A DNA stretch of 64,000 bases, from the NCBI RefSeq assembly GCF_028736175.1, contig NZ_CP117880.1:1364001-1428000 (forward strand), written 5' to 3'. Origin of the DNA: Sphingobacterium oryzagri (GTDB taxonomy: Bacteria > Bacteroidota > Bacteroidia > Sphingobacteriales > Sphingobacteriaceae). The position numbers and the translations under genes were made by a program. The notes beneath the pieces were generated by a model that ran no database searches, was not told the origin of the DNA, and saw only the letters and a program-made list of their open reading frames with translations. Positions 1 through 9,903 of the stretch are shown one piece after another; positions within the stretch are counted from its first letter, which is position 1; each line of letters opens with the position of its first letter.

Positions 1-103
1 CGTTGGTTTCCTGCGACAAGGGTTGTTTATCCAGAAAGCTATCGCACGAAGTTAAACTGGCGATAAACAGGGCGATCAGGCTTGATTTATATATATAGTT
101 CAT
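1..103 (-). CDS. SusD/RagB-type outer-membrane lipoprotein, N-terminus only
   Basis: Only the first 34 codons lie in the window; the gene runs off the left edge. The translation starts MNYIYKSSLIALFIASLTSC and continues DSFLDKQPLSQ, which is a lipoprotein signal peptide with lipobox LTSC (Cys20) followed by the CDxFLDxxP pattern typical of SusD/RagB nutrient-binding proteins. It begins 16 bp after the SusC-type receptor stop on the same strand, the normal susC-susD order. Its known family role is to cap the SusC barrel at the cell surface and bind a glycan or other nutrient. The substrate cannot be judged from this fragment. Confidence 0.85.
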   Translation of the reverse strand, partial: MNYIYKSSLIALFIASLTSCDSFLDKQPLSQETN

Positions 104-119
104 AAAGTCGTGAGCTGCG

Positions 120-3100
120 TTAAAATGATAAGTTTATTCCTGCTGTAAAAATACGTGGCTGTGGATAGCTACCATAATCATATCCGTAGATAAGGCCGGT
201 ATTTGCACCACCGTGACTAGAGCCTACTTCCGGATCATAACCGCTGTAGTTTGTGAACACAAACGCGTTTTGCACCGTTACGTAAGCCCGTAGTTTACTA
301 ACCTTCATTCTATCGGTCAAATCCTTCGGTAACGAGTAGCCGAACGTGATATTGCGTAAACGGAAGAACGAACCGTCTTCGATAAACCGATCGGAAATCG
401 CTGAATTATCGAAGTTGCTCGGTGTCGGACGTGGAATGTCTGTAACATCACCCGGTTGGCGCCATCTATCCACCCAATTAACCAATCCATTCGAACTGAT
501 GTTGGAGCCGCCTAAGCCTGTTGCAAGGTTGTAGTTGAAAATATCGTTTCCATAAGAAAATTGACCCATAATACTCAAATCGAAATTCTTGTATTGAAAC
601 GTATTGGTGATACCGCCAAAGAAGTCTGGGTTAGGATCGCCGATAATTTGACGATCGTTCGGATCGCTAGGCGCCGTTGGCCCGTCTTGACTTTCATAAT
701 CGATCATACCGGTCTGTGGATTTACGCCAATCATTTTCCAACCGTAGAAAGAACCTAGTGGTAGTCCTTCTTGTGCGATGTTTAACTCGCCTACACCACC
801 TAAAATGCGATTTCCATTGGGTAATGATAATACTCTGTTACGGTTGAAGGTCATGTTGAGCGCTGTAGTCCATTTAAACTCACCTACAAAATTTTGCGTG
901 GTCAATTCAAATTCAAAACCTTTGTTTTCAATGTCGCCCGAGTTTGTAAATTGACTTTGGTAGCCCGAGCTGGAAACGATCGGCACGGCAATCAATAAAT
1001 CCGATGTCTTTTTATGGTAGTAATCTGCTAAAATGGAAATGCGGTTATTAAACAAACCTACATCGATACCAATATCGGTCTGGGTTGTTGTTTCCCATTT
1101 AAGATTAACGTCACCCAATACGGTTGGAACGAAGCCCGGCGATCCGAGGTAGTTGTTCCCGCTGGAATAAAGCGAGTAACTCGCATAATTACCAATGTTT
1201 TGGTTACCCGTGATCCCCCAGCTACCGCGTAATTTTAAATTGTTGATAACAGGCACGCTTTTCATAAAATCCTCTTCGGAGATACGCCATGCTCCAGCAA
1301 AAGATGGGAAGGTAGCCCAGCGGTTTTCAGCGCCAAAGCGCGAAGATCCGTCCGAACGTAAGTTTGCCGTGATGATATATTTCTTTTTAAAATCATAGTT
1401 TACGCGAGCAAAACCCGAAGCAATTGCCCATTCCTCTGGTAGCGAGTTTGCTCCGGTGATCACACCGCCAGCGCTGATATACGGAATGTCGTTAGAAGGG
1501 AAGTTAGTCCGTTGTGCATGCACAAACTCTAAACGCGATTCCTGCACGGATGCACCCGCGAGTGCGTTAATATGGTGATCGCCGAAAGTTTTGTCGTATG
1601 TCAACGTCGTCTCATTAATCCACAGCTGATCACGCGTATTTCTTCTGGCACCAATACCAGCTTGACTCACGAAGGAGCGTAAACCTTGCGGTGGCATAAA
1701 AAATGTTTCGTCGATAAAGCTGACATCCACGCCAAAGCTTGTTTTCAAGGCTAATGACGGAATAAACTTGTATTCTGCACTTGCATTAGCCAGTAAACGC
1801 CAGGTTTGTGCGTTGTTTACCGGAAGATTTAAGATCGCCAACGCATTCTCTCTGGTCAAACTAACCTGATCATACACATAATTACCAAGATCGTCATACA
1901 CCGATAAATTTGGTGGTGCGAAAATACCATTTTTAGTGGCACCTTCTCGCGAGTTTTCCTCCTGCACGCGATCGTTTTCCGCTCGGGTGATGTTTATTGC
2001 TGTTGCAAAATTCAGTTTTTCGCTATGTTGATGATTTAGGTTAATACGGCCGCTGAATCGATTGAAATCAGAATTGTGCAAAATACCGCCTTGCCGCATG
2101 TAGCCCAATGATGTGTAGTATTGGGTTTTATCACTCCCGCCACTGGCAGCCAGCTCATAACTTCTTGTGGCGGCTTTTCTGAAGACGGCGTCTTGCCAGT
2201 CCGTGTTAATGTTGCTGTTGGATAATATTTGCGCCGGAATAGTTGCGTTCGGATTTGTTTGACCTAAAATAGCGTAGTAATCACGCATATAATCTTGGTA
2301 CTGGGCGGTGTTCATCAGGTCGTATTTACGTTCCGATGGCATCTCGGAATAACCCTCGTACATATTGAAATGAAACTGACTGGTGCCAGCATCGCCTTTT
2401 TTGGTGGTGATCAATACCACACCGTTCGCTGCGCGTGATCCGTAGATCGATGAGGAAGCCGCATCTTTTAAAATCTCTACAGATTGTACATCCGATGGGT
2501 TTAACGAAGACAGCACATTTATACCCTGCGTGCCGCCGCCAAAGTCAAACGTAGAACCACCCGTAAAGTTGGTCGTACTATTTACCGGAATACCGTCAAT
2601 AACATAAAGCGGGTCAGAACTCGCATTGATGGATGTCGTACCGCGCACACGGATATTTAAACCGCCGCCCGGTGATCCTGATTTCTGCGTGACTTGAACA
2701 CCTCCCGCTTTACCTTGAATCGCTTGTGGAATACTTGGTAATACTTCATTTTCTATTTGATCTGAACCAATACTCGAAACTGAACTCGCCAGCGTAGCGC
2801 GTTCCATCGTGCCGTATCCTACAGCAACAACTTCTACGCTTTGTATGGTTTTTGTTTCTTGTGTTAACGTGACGGCAACGCTTTTACGATTGTTCAGAAT
2901 CTCTTCATGCTCTTTGTAGCCTACAGCACTAAAAACCAAGGCTGTATTGGCGCCTGCAGCGATGCTAAATTTACCTTGATCATCTGTAGCTGCGGTAACA
3001 GCTGTACCTTTAACGGTTACGGTAGCGCCTACAAGCGGTCCGTTTGCGTCTTTAACCGTTCCTTGCACCATATCTTGTGCATTCTGCGCAGTTGTCGTAC

Positions 3101-3698
3101 TGTCTGTTGTCGTTTGTGTGTTTATGGAAGTTACCGCTTTGGTCGAGTCGCCTAGCGCGTTAACCATCGTTCCAGTCGCTGTTTTTGTAGAATCGACGGC
3201 TGTTTTTACCAACGTGGAATCCGTCTGTGTCGAATCGATCTTGGCGGTTGCCGTTTGCAGAGAATCGGTCTGTGCTGAGTCTGCAGGTGCAATTTTCAGG
3301 ACAACATGAATTTCGCTGCGGTTGTTCACTACCTCTTCGTGTCGGGCAAAATCCGTTTTATTGAAAATCAGTGTAGCGTCAGGCTTGGCTTCCAACGTAT
3401 AAAGTCCTTGCTCATCCGATACGACATTGACTGATTCGCCTTTTACCGTGACAATAACGCCTTGTAAGGCCGCGCCTTGTTCATCTTTGATAGATCCTTT
3501 TATGGTATTCAATGTATCTAGAGAAACGGGAGATGCCGACCAAAATTGATGGGTATGGAAGGTCTCTTTTAGTTGGTTAGTAAATGGTGCATTTACTTTT
3601 TGCTGTGTCGGTTTACTCGTTTCGGTTGTACTGAAGGAAGATAATAAAGGAATAGGCCCGAACAGGAGTAACGGAATAGCATAAATAGAATGTTTCAT
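120..3698 (-). CDS. SusC/RagA TonB-dependent receptor with duplicated N-terminal CarboxypepD_reg-like domain
   Basis: Outer-membrane TonB-dependent transporter of about 1192 residues. I start it at ATG 3698 (MKHSIYAIPLLLFGPIPLL, a signal peptide); the open frame extends 49 codons further but those residues look non-coding. Residues 66-135 form a first CarboxypepD_reg-like domain. Residues 136-210 are a Ser/Thr/Asp/Gln linker with DSTQTDST-like units. Residues 211-280 form a second domain of the same kind, and both end with a HEE-x-x-NNR signature. The VEVVAVGYGT motif near 290 leads into the plug (KAGGVQVTQKSGSPGGG, IDGIP, LKDAASSSIYGSRAANGV) and a beta-barrel ending in Phe (GINLSF). SusC proteins normally have one such domain, so the tandem copy is unusual. 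The partner SusD gene follows directly. The substrate is unknown. Confidence 0.92.
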   Translation of the reverse strand: MKHSIYAIPLLLFGPIPLLSSFSTTETSKPTQQKVNAPFTNQLKETFHTHQFWSASPVSLDTLNTIKGSIKDEQGAALQGVIVTVKGESVNVVSDEQGLYTLEAKPDATLIFNKTDFARHEEVVNNRSEIHVVLKIAPADSAQTDSLQTATAKIDSTQTDSTLVKTAVDSTKTATGTMVNALGDSTKAVTSINTQTTTDSTTTAQNAQDMVQGTVKDANGPLVGATVTVKGTAVTAATDDQGKFSIAAGANTALVFSAVGYKEHEEILNNRKSVAVTLTQETKTIQSVEVVAVGYGTMERATLASSVSSIGSDQIENEVLPSIPQAIQGKAGGVQVTQKSGSPGGGLNIRVRGTTSINASSDPLYVIDGIPVNSTTNFTGGSTFDFGGGTQGINVLSSLNPSDVQSVEILKDAASSSIYGSRAANGVVLITTKKGDAGTSQFHFNMYEGYSEMPSERKYDLMNTAQYQDYMRDYYAILGQTNPNATIPAQILSNSNINTDWQDAVFRKAATRSYELAASGGSDKTQYYTSLGYMRQGGILHNSDFNRFSGRINLNHQHSEKLNFATAINITRAENDRVQEENSREGATKNGIFAPPNLSVYDDLGNYVYDQVSLTRENALAILNLPVNNAQTWRLLANASAEYKFIPSLALKTSFGVDVSFIDETFFMPPQGLRSFVSQAGIGARRNTRDQLWINETTLTYDKTFGDHHINALAGASVQESRLEFVHAQRTNFPSNDIPYISAGGVITGANSLPEEWAIASGFARVNYDFKKKYIITANLRSDGSSRFGAENRWATFPSFAGAWRISEEDFMKSVPVINNLKLRGSWGITGNQNIGNYASYSLYSSGNNYLGSPGFVPTVLGDVNLKWETTTQTDIGIDVGLFNNRISILADYYHKKTSDLLIAVPIVSSSGYQSQFTNSGDIENKGFEFELTTQNFVGEFKWTTALNMTFNRNRVLSLPNGNRILGGVGELNIAQEGLPLGSFYGWKMIGVNPQTGMIDYESQDGPTAPSDPNDRQIIGDPNPDFFGGITNTFQYKNFDLSIMGQFSYGNDIFNYNLATGLGGSNISSNGLVNWVDRWRQPGDVTDIPRPTPSNFDNSAISDRFIEDGSFFRLRNITFGYSLPKDLTDRMKVSKLRAYVTVQNAFVFTNYSGYDPEVGSSHGGANTGLIYGYDYGSYPQPRIFTAGINLSF

Positions 3699-3907
3699 TC
3701 GTGAATGTTTAATTTTAAGTTTAGTACCATTATCTGCAGTTCTAACAAAAAATCTACATCCGTCGTTCACATAATCAATTATAATATTTTTGTTACAAAC
3801 TATAATTCTAACGCTCTCGTTACAATAATTAGTATGCCAATTCAAATAAAAATGTATATTTTCTGTAATAAGGCATATATAAATAGAAATAAATACAGCG
3901 ATTAGGT

Positions 3908-4198
3908 ATGAATTACGAAGAATTTTTGGAAACGATTAACACGCATAAAAGCCCGCCGGCTGGTTTATCTGTACACAGTAAGTCGTTGTGGCTCGATAAG
4001 AAAGGTGATTGGCAGGCGGCGCACGATTTGATCGATCAGTTAGATGATCCAACATCGGCTCATGTACACGCTTATTTACATCGTGTGGAAGGCGATTTAT
4101 GGAACGCCAGGTACTGGTATAATCGCGCGAAGCAGCCTGTTTTTGAAGGCAGTTTACAAGAAGAGTGGACGGCCTTAGTCAAACTTTATTTGGCTTAG
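3908..4198 (+). CDS. Hypothetical protein, 96 aa, helical/TPR-like
   Basis: Soluble protein of 96 residues without signal peptide or membrane segment. The text W(L)DKKGDWQAAHDLIDQL and RVEGDLWNARYWYNRAKQP resembles two helix-turn-helix units of TPR type (GD-W-x-A patterns). I do not recognise a named family. It stands alone on the plus strand, divergent from the susC gene. Its stop codon overlaps the stop of the convergent tamB gene by 4 bp (4195-4198), so no terminator fits between the two genes. Coding is supported by conventional codon use and a dense Trp/Tyr pattern. Confidence 0.7.
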   Translation: MNYEEFLETINTHKSPPAGLSVHSKSLWLDKKGDWQAAHDLIDQLDDPTSAHVHAYLHRVEGDLWNARYWYNRAKQPVFEGSLQEEWTALVKLYLA

Positions 4199-7100
4199 TT
4201 GCTGGTCGAATCTACTGGAGCAACCGCTTTAGGTTGTTGTTTTCGATCGTTCCAAAGCCATAGTTTACGCCAAAATTCGGAAAGCGAATTAAACTCTTGC
4301 CGGTACACCAACCCGACCGCGCTGATGTAATCGCTGTAAGGTGTAAAGAGAAAGTTTCGCGAGTTTAAACGATTGTAGGCCCGGAGCACGAGATTTCCAT
4401 CTTGGCGTAGCCTGAAAGTAACTTCTGCATCAGTTGCTACCTGATCGGAAAATAGGGTGAGATCTGTTACCTGCGATCGGCTGCGGTCGCTTACGCCGCC
4501 CGTAAAGATCAATCGGTCGTCAAAAAAACGTAGCGAGGCCGATGCATCATTAAACGAACGAATATTGAGATCCAGAAAGTTCATATTCAACGACTGGGAG
4601 ATAATACTATTCAATTGGTTGAACGCGATCTCTGTTCCGGCAGATAGCAGTGTATTGTTAACTTCGCGGCCAAACTCTTGTGTCGAAGCAGGCGTAAAAC
4701 TTCGTCGCACGATCAAGCTAATGGCCTGCTGATTCACGTTATTATTATCGCTTAAATAACCCTGCAATTCATCTTTTACGTAAGGATCTTGCGGGAAATT
4801 AAGGTCAAATGAAATTTCTGGCTGAGATAACGTCCCCTTTAAGATCATATCTGCCTGCGCCAATATTCGGTCGTTGTTTTCTGTGCGACCGGCGGCGTTG
4901 TAAAGCGGCGCAATCGACGTGCGCTGTTGATACGTAGCACTCAGATTTACCGTAGCCTCGGCCGGATTTCCGGCCCAACGGATGGTGCCGCCTTCTTTAA
5001 GATCGAAAAATTTGTTAAAAAAGTCTTGTGCCGTAAAATGAAATTTTCCGGACGACACGAGGTAATCACCAAACATTTCAAAGTCGCCCAGGCTGGATAT
5101 ACGTAAGGAAACGTTGCCAGTGCCCACACTTTTAAGCGAGCCCACGTTATTTTCCAGGTTGATCTCCGCATCGCGCGTCAGGTTGAGGTCCATGTTCATG
5201 GTCAAACCTTGAAAAAGGCGCTTGGCAATAGTCGTTTCTTCCGCAGATGAGTCTGGATTGATAAAGTAGAAGAAGTCGTTGTCGCTAACCTTTAACGAGC
5301 TGTTAAACGGAATCGTGATCACCGTATTCGGATTTGAGCGCGCGTTGATATCAATATTTATACCGGATGTAGGTCCTTTAAATTTAAACAAGCCAGATGC
5401 GTAGGCTGTTCCGTAAAAGGTTTCGTTGTCTTTTCTGCCCGTCTGGAGGATTTGGAAATTTTCGGCGCGTGCCTCAATATCCAACGACGGGTCACGCAAT
5501 TTGCTTAGGTCAATGTTGCCGGTTGCAGTTGCCACATTATTTCGGATATCGATGAGCTGTAAGTTGTTAAGAATAATGCGGTTGTCTTGTATGAGCGAAC
5601 TCTGATTGGAAAGACTGTAACGGGTGTTTAAGTAATTCACCAGAAACGATGCCTCCCGAATACTGGCGGATCCGGAAATGATCGGGTTTCGGAGCGATCC
5701 CTGTATATTCACTTCACCACTCATCTTTCCGTAAAGATCGCTAATAAGATCTTTCAGAAAAGGCTGTATAATACCCACGTCTACATTATTGACTTTCCCG
5801 TGAATACGCAGCGCATCATCTTGATCAACGGCGTAGCTACCAGCCAGGTCAATGCCATTTCCATCGACATCAAGCAATTTGGATTGCAGCTGAATTAAGC
5901 CGTGCTGCGGATCAAAATCCGCATTGATACGCAGGTTCCCGATAGGTAAATTGTTAAAGATAATTGGCGTCGTGCTAATGTGTGCCGAAATGTTTGGAGC
6001 GTTAAACACCGAATAGATACGTAAATCGCCACTGAGGTTTCCCTGCAATTGAATGCCTAAAGGTTTGGTGATTCCGGCAAGTGCGTCGAGACTGAAATCC
6101 TTAAAAGCGATATCCAAATTATCGTTTTCATTGGAAAGGATGCCGTTTAAGCTCACTTCTTGCTTATCCCGTCTAAACAGCAAATTTTTTAAATAAAATT
6201 TGCCTTTGGATACACGCAGGTCTGCATCTTCATTGATGCTCCACGGCTCGTTGTTTAAGATAATTTCTGATCGGTCAAAATGGATGTATGCCGGTTTATT
6301 ATGTGCAAAATGGATATTGCCATTCAGGTTTAAATAGTTCGCACGGCTTTTTTCTGAAAGCGACAATTGAAAATTAAGGCTGTCGTTGGCAAGCACAGTT
6401 TGTATTTTAACTCGGTCTACGTAGGTAGAATCGGAAAAACTAAAGCGATCTGCTTCGGCAGCGAGCGAGAGCGCATCGCCATCGGCATTTTCTGTCAACA
6501 GCAGGTTTTTTATCTTCATTCCTCGATAGGAAACGATTGGACTATAAGCTTCGAAAATTGCGGTGTAGTCGTCTGACGAGAATTTAGCCTGTAGTGTGGC
6601 GCCATCTTCCAGCCGTAAGTTAGGATCAAATAGCGCAGAGACCGGGTCAAAGGATTTTATCTTAATCTGCAAATCAAAGTTTTGCGGATTGTAAGCAGGC
6701 GTTTCGATATTTATAGCCGGTGCATAGCGCATCGCTAACGACCTGAAGTAGGCGATAATGCTGTTCAGGTCGATCTGGCCAGTGATCTCGCCATCGACCA
6801 CGTCAGACTGTATACGCAGTAATTTCGACTGTTCATCGCCTCGCGATTCGAAGTCGAGGTAATCCATCAAGAAATCTCCGCGCGACGATTGAAACTGGAT
6901 ATGGTCAGATGAAATATGCCCGTTAAGCGAATTGAGCGAGTTTCCTTTCAGTTCGGCACGTACGTTGGAGTTACTGACCACGATACTGTCTTTCGTAAAC
7001 AGGTTGAGCCGTTTAAGGTTGAGAAGATCTATCTCAGATGAGAATTCATAGGCTGGAATGTCGGTTTTCCAGTCAATTTCACCGTCAAAAGTTAACGTTG

Positions 7101-8634
7101 CATAAGGATCCTGCACGCTACCGCTGGCGAAAATCACCTGATCGACAATTTCCGTGTGGAAGCGGATGTTTTTATACGGATAATCTTTGAAGTCAACACG
7201 AGCAATTTCTCCTTCGGTCGTCAACGCTAGCGTCGTTTTATCGACTCCTTCGCCAGTAAATGTTAGGTCGAAAGTCGATGTACCTACATTTTTTGAGCGG
7301 AGTAGCTGACCGATATCAAAGTTGTCGCTGCTTATCGTTCCAGCGTAACTCAGCTCAGGCTTTAGCTGGATTTCACTGTTCGTTGTTAACGCGCCTAAAT
7401 CGGTTTTCGCCGATCCATCTAGCTTGAAATCATGGTAGTAGCCGCTAAGTTTGCCGCTGTAGTTTACCGTTCCGAGTTCATGGATTTGCTGCGGCAGCTG
7501 GAAGTTTTGCAGCCTGGCCAGTTCAGGAACGAGCATTTCTACATCGCTAGCCGATGTGCGGAAGCGATTTACATTAAAATCAAACGTTGTCTTTTCGATA
7601 TGGGGTAGTCCATCGATGCGAAAATCGCCGTGCAAGCTCGTCACAGCACCCGTCATCATCGCTACATCGCTGGCACGGATATGTGCTACGGTTCCGGAAA
7701 CAGACGCCTGCGTAACCGTGCTGATAAAATGTACATTAGCCATTTCCGGCGCAAAAAATTCGATATCGCGCGAGTCGACAAAGGCTTCTTTTACCCGACC
7801 GTCGATTTGTACCTTGTCAATAAAATCTTCAAAGTCGGTAAAGGAATTATACTGGAAACGAATATAGTCACCTACTTTAGAGCGGTTGGTACGAAGGGTA
7901 AGTTCTTTAAACTCCATACTTTTTTCCGATACATAGGCTTGAGCCGTCATTTCCCGAAGATAAAGACCGCTCTTCTCCTTAAACGTTAATTGCTGGATGG
8001 CTGCACGGATATCCGTTTTTGAAAAATCAATGTTATTGATCACGCCAGATATTGCCGTTAGTTCAAGGTCGTTGAAATTTACACCTGCATGCAGCTTTTT
8101 GAACCGATAGTTTCTTAGCTTAACATGGTTGTTTTTCAAAACAATCTCTTTTATTTTAAGCTGTAGCGAAGCCTTCTTGTCTTTTTTCTTCGGCTGGTCG
8201 GTGGCAAAGTAGTCAATGATGGAACTGATGTTGGTACTGTCGGTGTAGATCTCGTAATTCATGTACGCATCGTCCAGTTGCAGTTTGCGTAGTTGGAGTT
8301 CGTTTTTAAAAAGACCGGCGAGCGAAAGTGTCGCCGTGATGCTTTTCGCTTTAAAAATCGGTTGGCCCCGCCTGTCATCCAGCGCTATGTCCCGCAGTTC
8401 GAGTGCACTGAATGGTTTGAAATAAACTTTGCCAACAGAAATTTTGCTGTGCAATTGTTCGCTCAGGTAACTGGCTATTTTTTTTGATACAAAAGTTTGT
8501 ACAGCAGGATAACGCAAAGAAAAGACAGCGGCAACCGTTAGCAAGGTAATGCTAAGCAAGCTGATAAGCGCTATTTTCAGTATTTTTTTGATATTTTTGT
8601 GTTCTGTTTTAATACGACGCGAACATGGCAACAA
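4195..8634 (-). CDS. tamB: TamB/AsmA-like translocation and assembly module protein (copy 1)
   Basis: Very large envelope protein of about 1479 residues with one N-terminal membrane helix (KKILKIALISLLSITLLTVA, about residues 16-38). It is followed by a long beta-rich region with recurrent GxLxL-type strands and a C-terminal TamB (DUF490) domain of about 400 residues (GSLKSVGTGNVSLRISSLGD, TNLLSAGTEIAFNQLNSIIS). TamB proteins span the periplasm as a hydrophobic groove and serve outer-membrane protein assembly or phospholipid transport. There is no ATG near the start: the frame opens with TTG codons at 8634 and 8631, overlapping the tsaD start by up to 10 bp on the other strand. The exact start is uncertain. 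A second paralogue lies at 26819-32128, but only that one has a TamL neighbour. Confidence 0.9.
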   Translation of the reverse strand: MLPCSRRIKTEHKNIKKILKIALISLLSITLLTVAAVFSLRYPAVQTFVSKKIASYLSEQLHSKISVGKVYFKPFSALELRDIALDDRRGQPIFKAKSITATLSLAGLFKNELQLRKLQLDDAYMNYEIYTDSTNISSIIDYFATDQPKKKDKKASLQLKIKEIVLKNNHVKLRNYRFKKLHAGVNFNDLELTAISGVINNIDFSKTDIRAAIQQLTFKEKSGLYLREMTAQAYVSEKSMEFKELTLRTNRSKVGDYIRFQYNSFTDFEDFIDKVQIDGRVKEAFVDSRDIEFFAPEMANVHFISTVTQASVSGTVAHIRASDVAMMTGAVTSLHGDFRIDGLPHIEKTTFDFNVNRFRTSASDVEMLVPELARLQNFQLPQQIHELGTVNYSGKLSGYYHDFKLDGSAKTDLGALTTNSEIQLKPELSYAGTISSDNFDIGQLLRSKNVGTSTFDLTFTGEGVDKTTLALTTEGEIARVDFKDYPYKNIRFHTEIVDQVIFASGSVQDPYATLTFDGEIDWKTDIPAYEFSSEIDLLNLKRLNLFTKDSIVVSNSNVRAELKGNSLNSLNGHISSDHIQFQSSRGDFLMDYLDFESRGDEQSKLLRIQSDVVDGEITGQIDLNSIIAYFRSLAMRYAPAINIETPAYNPQNFDLQIKIKSFDPVSALFDPNLRLEDGATLQAKFSSDDYTAIFEAYSPIVSYRGMKIKNLLLTENADGDALSLAAEADRFSFSDSTYVDRVKIQTVLANDSLNFQLSLSEKSRANYLNLNGNIHFAHNKPAYIHFDRSEIILNNEPWSINEDADLRVSKGKFYLKNLLFRRDKQEVSLNGILSNENDNLDIAFKDFSLDALAGITKPLGIQLQGNLSGDLRIYSVFNAPNISAHISTTPIIFNNLPIGNLRINADFDPQHGLIQLQSKLLDVDGNGIDLAGSYAVDQDDALRIHGKVNNVDVGIIQPFLKDLISDLYGKMSGEVNIQGSLRNPIISGSASIREASFLVNYLNTRYSLSNQSSLIQDNRIILNNLQLIDIRNNVATATGNIDLSKLRDPSLDIEARAENFQILQTGRKDNETFYGTAYASGLFKFKGPTSGINIDINARSNPNTVITIPFNSSLKVSDNDFFYFINPDSSAEETTIAKRLFQGLTMNMDLNLTRDAEINLENNVGSLKSVGTGNVSLRISSLGDFEMFGDYLVSSGKFHFTAQDFFNKFFDLKEGGTIRWAGNPAEATVNLSATYQQRTSIAPLYNAAGRTENNDRILAQADMILKGTLSQPEISFDLNFPQDPYVKDELQGYLSDNNNVNQQAISLIVRRSFTPASTQEFGREVNNTLLSAGTEIAFNQLNSIISQSLNMNFLDLNIRSFNDASASLRFFDDRLIFTGGVSDRSRSQVTDLTLFSDQVATDAEVTFRLRQDGNLVLRAYNRLNSRNFLFTPYSDYISAVGLVYRQEFNSLSEFWRKLWLWNDRKQQPKAVAPVDSTSN

Positions 8635-9626
8635 TCCTCGGTATCGAATCCTCTTGTGATGAAACTTCTGCCTCTATATGTATAGACGGTGAAATTAAGT
8701 CAAATATTATTGCTAGTCAAGCAATTCATGCAAAATATGGCGGTGTAGTGCCCGAGTTAGCGTCGCGTGCACATCAACAGCATATTATTCCGACCGTAGA
8801 TCAAGCCATTCAGCTCGCAAAAATACACAAAAATGAGATAGATGCGGTCGCTTTTACGAGAGGACCTGGTCTTTTAGGCTCGTTGCTTGTCGGAACTTCG
8901 TTCGCGAAGTCGTTTGCGCTCGCTCGTCAGATTCCTTTGATCGAAGTAAACCATATGCAGGCGCATATCTTGGCTCATTTTATTGACGAACCAAAACCAC
9001 AGTTTCCGTTTTTGTGTCTGACAGTTTCCGGCGGACACACGCAGATCGTTCTGGTAAAAGATTATTTTGAAATGGAGCTGCTGGGGCAAACATTAGACGA
9101 TGCGGCAGGAGAGGCCTTTGACAAGACAGCCAAGATCTTGAACCTCCCTTATCCGGGCGGTCCATTGATCGATCGGCACGCGAAAGAGGGTAATCCGGAA
9201 GCCTTCAAATTGCCCGAGCCACAAATTGCTGATTTGAATTTTAGCTTTTCCGGACTGAAAACAGCTATCCTGTACATGGTGCAGGCGCAAGAAAAGGAAA
9301 ATCCGAATTTTTTGGCAGAGAATATGGCCGATGTATGTGCATCCGTGCAAAGTCGTATTGTTTCGATATTGCTCAATAAGCTTAAAAAAGCGGCAAAGCA
9401 AACCGGCGTGAAAGAAGTGGCGATCGCTGGCGGTGTATCCGCAAACTCCGGATTGCGCGAAAGCTTGCTGGAAATGGGCAAGCGCTATAAGTGGAATGTA
9501 TATATTCCCAAATTTGAATATTGCACAGACAATGCAGCCATGATCGCTATCGCGGGTTATCAGAAGTTTTTGCAAAAAGATTTCGTCGGCCAGGATATTG
9601 CACCATTGTCGCGCATGCATGTGTAA
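8625..9626 (+). CDS. tsaD: tRNA N6-adenosine threonylcarbamoyltransferase TsaD
   Basis: Full-length TsaD/Kae1 (333 residues, the usual bacterial size). It transfers the threonylcarbamoyl group to A37 of ANN-decoding tRNAs, together with TsaB and TsaE. Visible signatures are the ATPase start ILGIESSCDETSAS, KYGGVVPELASRAHQQ, the metal-binding HMQAH motif near residue 108, the SGGHTQIVL loop, and the C-terminal AGGVSANSGLR and CTDNAAMIA motifs. The ATG at 8625 is immediately in front of the conserved GIESS motif, so the start is secure. The gene is divergent from tamB and its start overlaps the putative tamB TTG start, so the promoter of each must lie inside the other's coding region. Confidence 0.97.
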   Translation: MATILGIESSCDETSASICIDGEIKSNIIASQAIHAKYGGVVPELASRAHQQHIIPTVDQAIQLAKIHKNEIDAVAFTRGPGLLGSLLVGTSFAKSFALARQIPLIEVNHMQAHILAHFIDEPKPQFPFLCLTVSGGHTQIVLVKDYFEMELLGQTLDDAAGEAFDKTAKILNLPYPGGPLIDRHAKEGNPEAFKLPEPQIADLNFSFSGLKTAILYMVQAQEKENPNFLAENMADVCASVQSRIVSILLNKLKKAAKQTGVKEVAIAGGVSANSGLRESLLEMGKRYKWNVYIPKFEYCTDNAAMIAIAGYQKFLQKDFVGQDIAPLSRMHV

Positions 9627-9903
9627 GCACTTCATGCGCCTAATCGTTTAGCGACTTCTTCCTGTCGCTGCATGTATTTTTATCGTTAACGGCCAGCTAT
9701 TTCTGTTAAAAAGCGCTCGCACAACTGGCACTAGTCTTAGTAGCTTTGGTTAAACGCTTTAGTTGATTCTCTTTTTCTCTGCACTCCTCGTGTCCCTAAA
9801 AAAGTAACGAGCTCCTGTCTCGATGTTGTCCAATTTTTTTATGGAAAGCATGTCCAACATACATCTTAGTATAAAATAAATGTAAACCTTAAATTTTATC
9901 ATC

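Noticed and set aside
9093..9635. 180-codon antisense frame over tsaD
   Set aside because: Shadow of the conserved tsaD coding sequence; its product is Cys/His-rich text without any domain signature.
9650..9669. AGCGAC/GTCGCT hairpin after tsaD
   Set aside because: Only 6 bp without a convincing T tract; not enough to call a terminator.
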